Positions 35,832 to 47,382 of a stretch of 64,000 bases of DNA are shown here, one piece after another; position 1 is the first letter of the stretch, and each line of letters begins with the position of its first letter. The stretch is taken from the NCBI GenBank assembly GCA_028095005.1, contig CM051460.1, forward strand, positions 190,643,742-190,707,741. The letters run 5' to 3'. The position numbers and the translations under genes were made by a program. The notes under the pieces were generated by a model. The model did no database searches, was not told where the DNA came from, and saw only the letters and a list, made by a program, of their open reading frames with translations. The stretch comes from Rhynchospora pubera. Lineage: Eukaryota; Streptophyta; Magnoliopsida; Poales; Cyperaceae.

Positions 35832-36746
35832 TTTCTTAAGGACTGTAATCTAGTCGAATTCAAGTAGATTGATACTTTGTTCTAACTCAACTTATTATTC
35901 AAACTGATTTGAATCCGAGCTCTATATGAACACAACTGTTACTTTTTCTAGCATTGGTCTCGATTTATTATTTAGAAAGAAGAGCAGTATAAGTAATAAA
36001 CTAATAACAAATATTCTGGAGAGGACAAATGCTGGTCTTACCAAATTACAGCAATCTATCGGCTGCAATAGACTAAACTTTTTGTGTGATAATTTACACA
36101 ATTGATTCCACAACTAATTCCTTTTTTTTTTAATAATCAAGATTCCGAACTAATAATGAAATCAATTATTTCTAGTAAAGTCATCAGTTATATCCTCTTA
36201 TTGTGTCATGTAAACATTTGCAAAAACAACAGCTCGCACATGATATCCTGCCACAGAAATAACTTAATTAAAGGTTCTTTTTTAAGATGGGATATGGTAC
36301 TTTGCGAAGTAGTCCGTTCAGTTTACTTCGCTCTCGCATCTCAAAAATCTGAATTTTTGACGGCTGATATGAACCGTTCAATTTCTTTCCCATATTGAAA
36401 TTTTCTAAAAACCAAAATTTATATTTTTTCAAAATTTTTATTATTTATGACGATAATTTGCAAAAAAAAAAAAACACTATAGTTAGAGCATTCCAAGCCT
36501 TCTAATTTAAAATTATCATAACAAAAAATTTTGGAAAAAAAATAAATATTTAATTTTTAATGAGATTTCGATATGGAAAGAGATTGCACGATTTAGATTG
36601 ATCATAAAAACTTCAGATTTCAAGAATCAAAGGCGAAGTAAAACGGATGGATTACTTGGCAAAGTACCATACCACATCTATGTACGTGTGTATGGGGAGG
36701 GTTTGGACAAATCCGTAGGAAATACATTGTGGACTTGCGGTGGTCA

Positions 36747-37105
36747 CGGGCGGATCCACCACTGAGCCCCACCTATCGCCGTCGAGCCTCTGGAGCCCCT
36801 CTTTAGCCTCAACGAATTTTTTCTACCATTTGAGCACTCAAAGGTGGGACTGAAGAATAAAAAAAGAGAAACCGTTCGATCAAATGATTCATTGAAGTAC
36901 TCAGTCCTACCTAAATATTTTTTCTAGATCCACCACTGGCAGTGGTGGAGCTATAATTCTGGACCGAGGGGGGTGTATCTTGTGAAATTTTAGGAGAGTC
37001 GTCACAATAAATCGATAATAATAAGTTGATATGTTATTACTATAGCATGTATTTTTTTTTATTATTTTAGGGTTAGGGGCCAGGCTCCCTTGGGCTCCAC
37101 TTCAA
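36747..37105. mobile_element. Two adjacent decayed non-autonomous DNA elements
   Basis: The first (about 36747-36940) ends in GGCGGATCCACCACTG- and GATCCACCACTG-like sequence. The second (about 36949-37105) begins GTGGTGGAGC and ends GGCTCCACTTC. These ends resemble the GTGGTGAAGCC terminus of the element at 59298. Duplications were not identified and boundaries are approximate. Confidence 0.4.
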
Positions 37106-37255
37106 CGTGTCATAGAACGTTGATGAAGGATTTTTTGCACGTAAAATATTCTTAATAGAACTCTAACGATATTAACAATATTTAAATACATAGCCATGGC
37201 TGGAATTTCGCTGTTCAAATTACCAAAATCAAATATTTGGGATTTTCAAAATCTC

Positions 37256-37411
37256 GGCTCGTTTGGATTAAGTGGGAATTTGGAAAATTTTCTATTCCTA
37301 GATATAAATTTATTATAAACAATCCAAACTTTTTACAAAATTTCACACTTCCTAATACTTTATGCCTAGAAATATAAAATTCTTCCTATTCCCAAGTGAT
37401 CCAAACGGCCC
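37256..37411 (-). mobile_element. Diverged relative of the PIF/Harbinger MITE, inverted
   Basis: Termini are GGCTCGTTTGGAT and ATCCAAACGGCCC. On the reverse strand the centre reads AAGTATTAGGAAGTGTG, then AAAAAGTTTGGATTGTTTAT, matching the core of copies 1-3 with several changes and lacking the GGGAAGAAG blocks. A clean TTA duplication is not seen. Confidence 0.7.
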
Positions 37412-38303
37412 TAAGTCCGAATCCAGCAAGTGCTAGCAATTAAGCAAAGCAGAATTTTGATAGCCAGCGCTGCACACGGACTGAGTGCTGTACTGCTGAG
37501 CAACCACGTTCATGCGCACATGTAATATTCCCTTTCCTAGTAATGTTAAAAAAAAAATATATATTCCCTTTCCTAGTTTTTGACCTTGAAAAAACAAACT
37601 GGAAATGCTTTTACGCTTTGAAGCCACTGTTGAATTGGTCCTCCCATTGTTTGTAATTATGCAGTGCACGAAATCAGTACCATGACGATCTTATCGTAAA
37701 ATTAAAAAAAGAATGTATCAACGTGACAAACATGCTTCATGATAGTCAGTTTTTGACCAGAAGAACATTTAAAAAAAAAAAAGGTGTGGAGGTTCTTATT
37801 TTGAGAAAAGGAAAACGATGAACGGATGCCACCGACTTCTATTAAATCGAACAAAAAGCTCTTTCAAGACCAGAGAAAAATAAAGGAAAAAAAAATCAAT
37901 TCTCGCACTATATATACACTCGTTCAAAACTCAAGTCGTTGAATATTTATCCTTTCTAAGCCTGTAGCAGTGCAGCCTTTGTTCAGCAAATCACTACGCG
38001 GAAAATAGATATTACGTCATCTTCAGAACAAAATCAATAGCAATACCATGAAAGATTCTTATTATTTTTTAAAAATATTTGTAACTAGTTTCACATAATT
38101 TATTTGGAATAGCATTATGAAAGCTCTTAAACTTTTGTTTTGTAATAAATTTCTCATTGGTTCTTTTTTTTTTTAATGAAAATCTGTCAGCATTTTGCTG
38201 GCCCTAAAAGAATTGCTCATTGAGTCATTGGTTAAATATCCTCTCGTACTTCCTAATATATGACAATAGACCCCAACTTCTAATATAGCGAAGTCTGATG
38301 TGA
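37412..38303. other. Intergenic DNA
   Basis: No supported gene or element between the inverted MITE and the LINE insertion. Confidence 0.4.
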
Positions 38304-38487
38304 TTTGTAGAATAGCCCGGCTCACTGAGGCGATTTTGCGGCGATTTTGAACCAAAAATTCGTGAGAAATTCACAAAAAATCCAGAAAAAACATTAGATC
38401 TGAGTGCTTCGTACACGAACTCCGAATCTCGTTTGGATCCACCGTTGATTTCCAATCTGAAAGCTTGAGTTTTGGGTGACGTCATCC

Positions 38488-40479
38488 ATGGCGGATCCGA
38501 GTGGGATCCCCTATGCGCACCCACAGAAATATTGGAGTCGAGTTGGTGAGGTATCGCAGCTTAATCGACGCGAGATATTTCGCTCCAAATTGAACAAGAT
38601 TCGTGCTGAATCGCGGTGTATTCGATGCCTAGAGCGGGGTCACCATATCGGAGACTGTGCAAACAAACTGGTGTGTTTGTTGTGTAACAAACTCGACCAT
38701 AAAGCACTCGAGTGCCGTTCTCCTATTGTCATTCCCCCATCTCATTCTCCTATCAGATCTAACCAACCTCCACACGCTCTTTCCAAAACACCTCCCCAAA
38801 CCCTAGATCCATCCATGGCGATCCCGATCCGAACCTTCCACACTACTCCGGCGAGTGATGGCTTGGATCAAGCCTTTGCAAGGAGTGTTTTGGTGGTCGA
38901 TCCAGGCAACTGGGGTCCAGATCGGATCCAACGAGCGCTTCAGCGCATCATGCCTCACCACGCTTGGATTGTACGCACCTTTGAAGACAATGAATATCTC
39001 ATTGAAGCTCCTTCTCCACACTGGCTGGAGTCGACGATTGCTAGAGGCACCATCCGATTGGAGAATCTAGAGACGCAGGTGCGAGCGTGGGATCCAGGTT
39101 ATGATGCTGGCCTTCCCCTGATTCCAATTTGGCTTCGCATTCGCAACTTTCCTATGAAGCTGTGGCATGCGACTGAATTTGAAAAACTCTTGGATGATTT
39201 TGGTTGCACCGTGCTAGATCTTGATCCACGCACTAGTAATCACACTGAATGGAGGTTTGCAAGAGTTCGAGTTGGCGTGTGTGATCCAGCTTTGATCCCC
39301 AACCGCACTTGGATCAAGTTTTGTAATCAGGATGGGCGGATCTCTCGCTTTGATGTCTATATTGAAATCGAAGGCCAAATGGGACTGCATGGGGGGCAGA
39401 TGAACCAACCATGGCCAGGTAATGGTGGAGGAGGACCCGGAGCACGTCCAGTAGGTCCTATTGCTGGCAGCTCTGGTGCTATCAATGGCGCAAACCCTAA
39501 TGGCAAGCCTCCAACGAGATCTGGAGGCAATAACACAAGAAATGCACCACCAAGAGCTGTAGTTGATGTGATGCAAACTGATGAGACTCAGATACTCTCA
39601 ACTCCTGTAGCCTCTCCAGCTTCACCTTCACCTAGAGCACCTCCACATGTGGTAACAGAAACACCACTTGGTGTTACACCTGTGATGACCTTGGAGACAG
39701 AGGCTAGAGATCCACCACTTAGAGCTCCATTCAGACCAAAACCAGGTACAATTGATGCTCTCTTTCAGTTTGTGGAGAAAGATACATCCTCAATCTCTAG
39801 AGGAACAGTACCAGGGGTAACCCCTACAACTATTCACCCTGAACCTCTCTCTACCCCTGTGGAGGAGAGTGATGCTGATTTCATGGAGAATGTATTACAG
39901 CTGATTGATCAGACCAGAACTAATCAGCTTAATCTCTCTTGCATTAGCAATGCCACTCCTATGCTAGAGGTTCCTGTCATTACCACTCCCATTCCAAGTC
40001 CCACCAAGCACGCACCTTCTGTGCTTCAAAATGTGATGCAAGACAACCATGGCATAGAGAACAAGGAGAACTCCAATGCCTCCACTGTGTCACACATCAC
40101 TCTCAAGGTGCATCAGATTCCAAGGAGAAGTGCCAGACTAAAGATACAGGGACTGACTGGATCAGTCATGACAAAGGCTAAGGCTATAGCTCAGAAGAAG
40201 CAGGTGGGTCAGCATAGCCCCACAGGTAATATCCTACTCAACCAGTTTCCCTTTGCTAGACTTACTGTAGAGGAGATAGATCAATTGTTTAGAGTGTATA
40301 ACATAGTGTTAGGAACTAATACTCAACAGAGAGATGATATTGTTAGGAAAATGCAGACTATGGCTAGGGCTTCTTTTGAAGAGATACTAACTCAAGTTGT
40401 AGATAGGAATAAATGTAGTAGTAATCATAAGACAGTAGTGCAAGTAGATACAACTGGAGAAAACTTGGTTTACCAATGA
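38488..40479 (+). CDS. LINE ORF1, zinc-knuckle nucleic-acid-binding protein
   Basis: 663 residues from the first ATG (MADPSG). Two CCHC knuckles lie near the N-terminus: CIRCLERGHHIGDC (about 44-57) and CLLCNKLDHKALEC (about 67-80). A DUF4283-like RNA-binding region follows (about 130-300), then a long Pro/Thr/Ser-rich linker, and a basic motif RRSARLK near residue 550 in the C-terminal part. Knuckles ahead of the DUF4283 region differ from the common plant L1 order, in which they follow it. The protein should coat LINE RNA. The stop TGA overlaps the ORF2 start in ATGA. Confidence 0.85.
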   Translation: MADPSGIPYAHPQKYWSRVGEVSQLNRREIFRSKLNKIRAESRCIRCLERGHHIGDCANKLVCLLCNKLDHKALECRSPIVIPPSHSPIRSNQPPHALSKTPPQTLDPSMAIPIRTFHTTPASDGLDQAFARSVLVVDPGNWGPDRIQRALQRIMPHHAWIVRTFEDNEYLIEAPSPHWLESTIARGTIRLENLETQVRAWDPGYDAGLPLIPIWLRIRNFPMKLWHATEFEKLLDDFGCTVLDLDPRTSNHTEWRFARVRVGVCDPALIPNRTWIKFCNQDGRISRFDVYIEIEGQMGLHGGQMNQPWPGNGGGGPGARPVGPIAGSSGAINGANPNGKPPTRSGGNNTRNAPPRAVVDVMQTDETQILSTPVASPASPSPRAPPHVVTETPLGVTPVMTLETEARDPPLRAPFRPKPGTIDALFQFVEKDTSSISRGTVPGVTPTTIHPEPLSTPVEESDADFMENVLQLIDQTRTNQLNLSCISNATPMLEVPVITTPIPSPTKHAPSVLQNVMQDNHGIENKENSNASTVSHITLKVHQIPRRSARLKIQGLTGSVMTKAKAIAQKKQVGQHSPTGNILLNQFPFARLTVEEIDQLFRVYNIVLGTNTQQRDDIVRKMQTMARASFEEILTQVVDRNKCSSNHKTVVQVDTTGENLVYQ

Positions 40480-43400
40480 ATGTGTTGATTTGGAACATTA
40501 GGGGGATGAATGCCCCACATAAAAGACAAGTAGTTTCTGATATTATTTGTGATAATAAGATAGATTTAATAGCTTTTCAGGAAACCAAAAAAGAACATTT
40601 TACTAGTAGAGTTCTTAGAGGATTATCTTCTAGAATCGATCAGTGGGAATATTTACCTTCAGTTGGTAGGTCAGGTGGGATACTCATAGGCTGTAATAGT
40701 AATCTTCTAGATGTGATACAGATCAGTAAGCATAGGTTTTCGTTGTCTATACAACTTAAGAATAGACAGGATAATACTGAATTTGCTTTTACAGTAGTAT
40801 ATGGTCCTATATATTACACTTTGAAAACTGAGTTTTGGTCTGAACTACACAATTTTAGAAACACTTGGTCAGGTCCTTGGCTTATAGGTGGGGATTTTAA
40901 CTCTATAAGGAGTAGAAATGAGAAGAGTGGTCATAACTTTAACATCAGAGCTAGTAGAAAATTCAATAATTTCATTGCATCTAACCAGTTGTTAGAATAC
41001 ATTTTACATACTAGAAAGTATACCTGGACTAATGGCCACAATTTTGTTTTATTAGATAGATTTCTTTATGACCTCCAGTGGGATAATGCTTACCCAAATA
41101 GCACTATTAATGACCTACCTAGATATGGTTCTGACCACTGTCCCATTCTCTTATCTACAAATAACCCAAGTATAAATCATCCTCCTATTTTTAGATATGA
41201 TGCTAGCTGGTATACTGACTTACATTTTAGACAATTAGTAAACAAATGGTGGGCTGAATGTCCTCTGACTTCTGATGTAGGTCATAGTTGGCACTTGAAA
41301 ATGAAGCATATGAAAAAAAGAATCAGTGGCTGGAGAAAGAATTTTGAGAGTGAAAAAAAGAAAAAGAAAAAAAGAGCTTTAGATAATCTGTATAAATTAG
41401 AGATTATTCAGGAAAGTAGAGACTTAAATGAGTATGAAAGACATTTATGGCATGAGACTAAAGAGTTTTTAGATAATGTCTATTTAGAAGAAGAAATCCA
41501 CTGGAAAAATAGGGCAAAAGAGAAATGGCTAAAGGAAGGTGATTTGAACACTAGATATTTTCACAAATGTGCAAACTATAGAACTAGGAAAAATAGCATT
41601 TTTCAACTAGAAATTGAGGGTAGTTTAGTTGATAATATTCTAGAAATAGAGAATCATCTTTTTTATTATTATAAAAACCTTTTAGGGGTCCCAGGGATAA
41701 TAGGTGGTAGTATGAGTGAATCTTTTTGGGACAAAATACATAAACTTACTGAGGAGGAACAAAATCTGTTAGAACAGCCCATTTCTATATCTGAAATACA
41801 TGATGCTATTTTCACTTCTAACACTTCTGGTGCCCCTGGACCAGATGGGTTATCTTTTGCTTTCTATCAACAGTTTTGGGATGTAGTTAGTAATGATTTA
41901 GTTACATTGGTACAACATTTTTTTGATGGTCATCTCAATTTAAGTAAAATCAACAAGGCTGTTATTTGTTTAATACCTAAGGATAGGAATAACCTATTAG
42001 CCAAGAACTTCAGACCTATTAGTCTAGTTAATTGTAGTTTGAAAATGATTACTACTATTCTTACAACAAGATTAGAGAAAGTAATGGATAAACTTATAGA
42101 TCCTTTACAGACAGGGTTTATGAAAAATAGATATATTCTTGATAATGTTGTTATTACCCATGAAATTATACATTCTTGCAAATCTTTAGATCAACAAGGA
42201 GTGGTCATCAAAGTAGACTTTGAAAAAGCCTATGATAGGATTAATTGGAATTACTTACAGGAAATGTTAAAACATAGGGGTTTTGGTGTTAAATGGAGAA
42301 ATTGGATATCTTGTCTCTGCAATAGTGCTCAAACTTGTCTTAATGTGAATGGTAACCTCTCTAATTACTTTATGTGTAAGAGAGGGTTGCGACAAGGTGA
42401 CCCTTTGTCACCTTTTCTTTTCAATCTAATAGCAGATACCCTTTGTAGAATGTTTAATAAGAGTAGACAATTGGGAATAATACAAGGATTAGGACCTCCA
42501 TGTTTGAATAACACTGCTATTACAAATACACATTATGCTGATGATACTATTATATTTCTTAAAGCAGATAGTAAAATTGTAGAACTTACTTTGTGGACTA
42601 TGTTAGGATTTGAAGCCATCTCTGGTGTTAAGATGAATCTCAACAAAACTGAGATGTTCCCTGTGAACATATCCAGTGCTAGATGTGCAGAGTTGGCTCA
42701 GTTATTTGGCTGTAAGCAAGGTGAGTTTCCACTCTTTTACTTAGGGGTACCTATTTCATACGGTAGGTTACATGTTGCAGATTGGGATTATTTAGTAGAA
42801 AAAATTAATAAAAAAATTCAGTCTTGGAAAGGTGCTCTCTTATCAATAAGGGGTCGAGTTACTATGATCAATGCAGTGCTTAGTGCTGTCCCTTTATATC
42901 TTCTCTCTGTGTACAAGCTCCCTGAAAAAATTAGAAAAATAATCGATAGAAGTAGGAATAGGTTTTTGTGGCAAGGGCATAATGGCCAAAGGAAAAAATT
43001 CTCCTTAATAAACTGGAGTAGGGTTTGTATGAAGAAAGAATATGGGGGTCTAGATATAGTTGATCTCAAATGTATGAATATATCTTTACTACTAAAATGG
43101 TGGTGGAGATATTACAATCCTACCTATCATAGTATCTGGAAAGATTTGATTCAATATAAATACGCTGGTAGCAATGGTAATGTTAAGACTTCTCCTTTTT
43201 GGACTGAGGTGAAAAAGCTACACAATATAGGAATTGCTTCTAGGAAATTTATACCAGGGTCAGGTAGAAACATTTTTTTTTGGTGTGATATTTGGGAAGG
43301 GGAGTGCTCTCTTGCTACTAAATTTCCTTATCTTTTCTCTATTTGTGGCAATCCCCATGTGAACCTTTATGATGTCATTGTACATCAAGGGAAGAATATA

Positions 43401-44159
43401 CATTTCAAAAGAGCCCTCACAGGAGTTTTGTTGTATGAATGGTATGAAATTCAACATGATTTGATTCCTCAGTATTATACACATGAACCAGACCAAATGT
43501 TATGTCGTTGGAGCAGATCTGGTAACTTTACTTCCCATGACCTTTATGCTTTTTTAAACTTTAGAGGTATTAAAATGCAATGTCCCCTACTCTGGTGGCA
43601 CCTACCAATTCCTCATAAGAATAAAATCTTTATGTGGCTACTTGACCAAAACAAAGTCCTTACTAAACACAACCTCAGTAAAAGAGGTTGGTCTGGTAAT
43701 ACAACTTGCTGTTTTTGTAATCTAGAAGAAACTAGGGAACATTTGTTTGTAACTTGTCAATTTATTAGAAAAATCTGGTTTTGGATGGGTGCTTGTACTG
43801 ATTTGTTTCCTGAGTGGACTCATTTTTAGTGTATTGTAGATGAAGCTTTAACCTATAATACTTTGGAAAAGAAAGCCTTCCTTATTGTGATTAGTGCTAT
43901 CTGTTGGAATGTATGGCTAACAAGAAATGCAATTATCTTTAAGAATAAGTCTACACCTTCCATTAAGAATATGCTAATGCAAATATGTGCCTTAATTGAT
44001 TATTGGACAGGGAACGTTGAGGTTCAGATTAAGAACCTGGTGAAGAAATGGATGCCACATGACTGGGATATTATACCACTGCAGACATCTCCCGCTGGGC
44101 ATCACATGATTGGCGATGGAAGAGACAATATGTTACAGCAATGGGTTGCCGTTTACTGA
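40476..44159 (+). pseudogene. LINE ORF2, endonuclease-reverse transcriptase, one in-frame stop
   Basis: The APE-type endonuclease is at about residues 1-230 (LIWNIRGMN, FQETKKE, GGDFNSIR, SDHCPIL). Reverse transcriptase follows (FRPISLVNCSLK, VDFEKAYDRINW, GDPLSPFLFN, YADDTIIF). Near the C-terminus is a zf-RVT region (WWHLPIPHKNKIFMW, then CCFCNLEETREHLFVTC). A TAG at 43827-43829 stops it after 1117 residues. The same frame continues about 109 codons to the TGA at 44157-44159, so one point change explains the lesion. Catalytic residues of both domains are present. Confidence 0.9.
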
Positions 44160-44245
44160 GGACTGAGCTGACAGAGTCAAATCGGAAGAGAGACATTTCT
44201 GTATTAGGGTTAAAGCAATATGTTACAGCAATGGGTTGCCGTTTA
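44126..44245 (+). repeat. 30-base direct repeat, 90-base period, at LINE 3' end
   Basis: A 30-base block occurs at 44126-44155, where it encodes the last residues of ORF2, and again at 44216-44245 in the 3' UTR. The copies are identical as read. Confidence 0.85.
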
Positions 44246-44509
44246 TAGTTAAGTGTTAAGTACTGAACAATAATGGTTGCAAGTTGATGATAGGTTACTC
44301 AGTTGATTTGGAGTTATGTAGGGAGATTAGGAATTCTCAAAGTTTGTTGTAGTCGTTCAAATAGTACTGAGTTTATCTTGTGGGGTTAGAAATAAGTAAC
44401 TGATAAGATGTGCTGTAATCATTTTGTTTGTTTTTTTGTTTCATTTTTCAAAATGAAACTGGGTGGCGCTCCCACCTTTTTTCGAAATTTTTTTTTTTGT
44501 AGAATAGCC

Positions 44510-45500
44510 TATGGAGAAAATTGCATGTGATTTTGCAGCTGTTGTGTGTGTGTTTTTTTTAAATTATGAATAATCATTCATTGGTAAAATGCAGAAACAG
44601 AACATTTTTAATGCTGAAATTTCCCGAACCCAAAGATGTTATTGGGCTTATAATTAAACTTTGCATATTATTTTGGGCTTGAATAAGTCCAATAAGAAAT
44701 GTGCCCGTATTTGTCCAAGATTGTTTAAATAACAACACTGCTTAGTACTTGGTACCCTCGATTTCTATCAGAAAAAAAGAATTAGCGGATAAAACACTCC
44801 CAAGTATCGCTCAAAGAAATAGTGGTGCTACTGTGCACCACTTTTTCTACTGCATGGTTCATATTGGGCCGGGCTCAGAAATCGGATAGGCTCCAATAAC
44901 CTTCTGAATACATAAAATAATACGATACTTAAATATTCGTAGATGAACAGTTGAACACTGATTTAGATGCAGGAACTGTCGAGGTTTATTGTCACAAGAC
45001 GCGGGAAGACACGGGAAATGATCAGACACAATAAAAACAGAAAAGTGTCGACCAGAGACAAGGGAAGTATAGAGGACATGAACTCAGGAACAAAATCCTC
45101 TGTTGCGCTACGCGGGATAGTAGCGGTGCATGGGTCGTTGGATCGATTATGGGTTTTCTGTGATTAATATCAGGCCCGTCGAGTACTTAGGTATGGGGAT
45201 TGGAGGCGCAGCCTGTAGCAACGGCCTATCTTGTTCCACAAAATAGGATTACACTGTTTCTAGAACTCCCTTGTACTTGTCCGTTGTGCTACAAGCCTAC
45301 AAGTAAGACATTCTGCTTGCCTCGCCGGATGAATCCAGAGTAGCGGACAAAAACTGTTGGACATATTCACCCCTTCAGGTTTCATAATTACAAGTACAAA
45401 GTAGTCCATCGCTTTGCAGAAGAGAAAAAAAAGCTGATTATTACTCATTTACTCAACTATCTCGAAGTTGTCAACGACAGCTTTGATGAATTATATTATA
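44510..45500. other. Intergenic DNA
   Basis: No supported gene. Short open frames around 44967-45167 and 45260-45448 have no recognisable features. Confidence 0.4.
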
Positions 45501-46194
45501 TAGGGGTGAAAACGGGGCGGATAATTTCCGCTCCGAACCGTATCCATATCCGTAAAATAGCGGATTCGGATAATACTATCCGTATCCGAACGGATACGGA
45601 TGCGGATTCGGATTTTTTTAAACGGATATGGATACGGATATGGGAAGCAATATTAGTGCGGATATGGATGCGGATACGGATATTTATCCGTATCCGTATT
45701 TCTATACAAAACGGATATGGTAATGAACACTTTTTTAAAATAACATCATAATTGACATATAGGTATAACTATTTCAATTATATATATAGCATCATAATTG
45801 ACGATTATTTTTTTTTACTATAAGATGATGCCAATTTTTCTATAAACTTGATTAAAGTTTGCTTTTTGTGATGTCTCAATATGTGCAAATAAGATGTTTT
45901 TGTGGTTGTCTTTCTATATTTTTTTGATTTAATTTTATAGTAGTCATAAAAAAAAACATTACACTCTTCAGTTTGAATATTGTCTTTTGTTTAATAAAAT
46001 AAATTGAGCAAAATATTATCCGTATCCGACAAAATATATCCGTATTCGTATCCATATCCGACAATATCCGAACCATATTCGTATCCGTTTAACATCCACG
46101 CCGTATCCGTATCCGTATCCGAATCCGAAAAAAATATGGATACAAATTTGATATGACCACTATCCGCTCCGTATCCGCCCCGTTTTCATCCCTA
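45501..46194. mobile_element. hAT-type non-autonomous element 2
   Basis: Termini TAGGGGTGAAAACGGGGCGGAT and the matching reverse complement ending CATCCCTA. Both ends are filled with many TATCCG/CGGATA motifs, and the centre is AT-rich. The flanks are similar AT-rich 8-mers (ATATTATA and ATTATATA), an imperfect duplication. No coding capacity. Confidence 0.8.
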
Positions 46195-46650
46195 ATTATA
46201 TATGCTAAGCATTACAATGGCTACAAAGACATGTGAACTGGTTAACTTTAGACTATGTTTGAAAAACCAAAAATTAATATTAAATCTAATTAACAATTAT
46301 GTTGAAATAATATTTAATATATGTTTAAAAAGTAATTATTCAAAAAATATTATTTTTATTTTTTTTAAAAAAAATTGCTACCTCATCATTCAAACTAAAA
46401 CTCAAAAGAAATTCTAATGTGGACAGAATTAACACACAGTTCATTTTTTATAAATCGTACTGTCAATATAGCATAATAAAACTTTGCATCTTAGTTTTCT
46501 CTGTTAAAAATTTAACAGAATGTTTCAGGAGTAAAATGGTCCATCAAGTTTAACACAAAGTTTTAGTAAGAACCCAGAAGTATAAAATCATCCATTATAT
46601 AATGGCTCTATTTTTTCCCCTCCGTATTATCCTTCGTCCGCCTCCGTCTC

Positions 46651-47296
46651 TAGGGCTGTCAATGGATACGGTACGGTACGGTGGAAGGTATTTTTATATC
46701 GGTATCCGTTAAAATTTTCTTTACACATACCCGTATCCGTTAAAAAACACTTTACCCGTATCATACTCGTACCCGTTAAGAATTAACGGTAAGGGTAGGG
46801 TAACAGAACATAACGGATAACAATAATGTTATTAATTTAATAAAAATATATAATGTGATAAATAAATAATATCAAATAAATATATAGATAAAATAAAATA
46901 TTTAGATAATATTTTAGATATAACAAAATTATAAAATTCATTCTCATATCAATTGAATTCAAAAAATCTATATAACTAATAATAAATTATAATATAATAT
47001 AGAATGAAAAATCATCATCATAAATAAGTTTGGATGAAGATCGAAATTAATAACATATCTTTCAAAATATGATAAAAACATGATTATATATATATATATA
47101 TTTGTAAAATATTACCCGTTAGATAATGGATACGAAATAGTCCTTATCTGTACCTGTACCCGATAAGTTAACGGAAATTTTTCTTTACCCGTACCCATAC
47201 CCGTTAGTCTAACAAAAATAAAACCTTACTCGTATCCGCCTTATCGAATACGGTACGGGTAGGATAAATGGATAGAGGGTTTTATTGACAGCTCTA
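46651..47296. mobile_element. hAT-type non-autonomous element 3
   Basis: 646 bases with ends TAGGGCTGTCAA...TTGACAGCTCTA and an exact 8-bp duplication TCCGTCTC (46643-46650 and 47297-47304). Subterminal GGTACGG, CCCGTA and CCGTTA motifs flank an AT-rich centre. No coding capacity. Confidence 0.9.
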
Positions 47297-47382
47297 TCCG
47301 TCTCTCATCTCTATCTCCGTATCTCATCTCTATAATTAAAGGAAATTTTCTAGCATCAAAGTGCATCTCCAAACCAAGTATT

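Larger units (their letters stand above)
33484..36746. other. Intergenic DNA without genes
   Basis: AT-rich, no supported gene. It contains a 15-base C run (35324-35338) and an (ATT)n tract (about 35803-35831). Confidence 0.4.
38318..44495 (+). mobile_element. Full-length L1-type LINE
   Basis: About 6.2 kb flanked by a perfect 14-bp duplication TTTGTAGAATAGCC (38304-38317 and 44496-44509). It contains a 5' UTR of about 170 bases, ORF1, ORF2 and a 3' UTR of about 330 bases. The 3' end runs into a T tract rather than a long A tail. The perfect duplication and near-intact frames suggest a fairly recent insertion. Confidence 0.93.
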
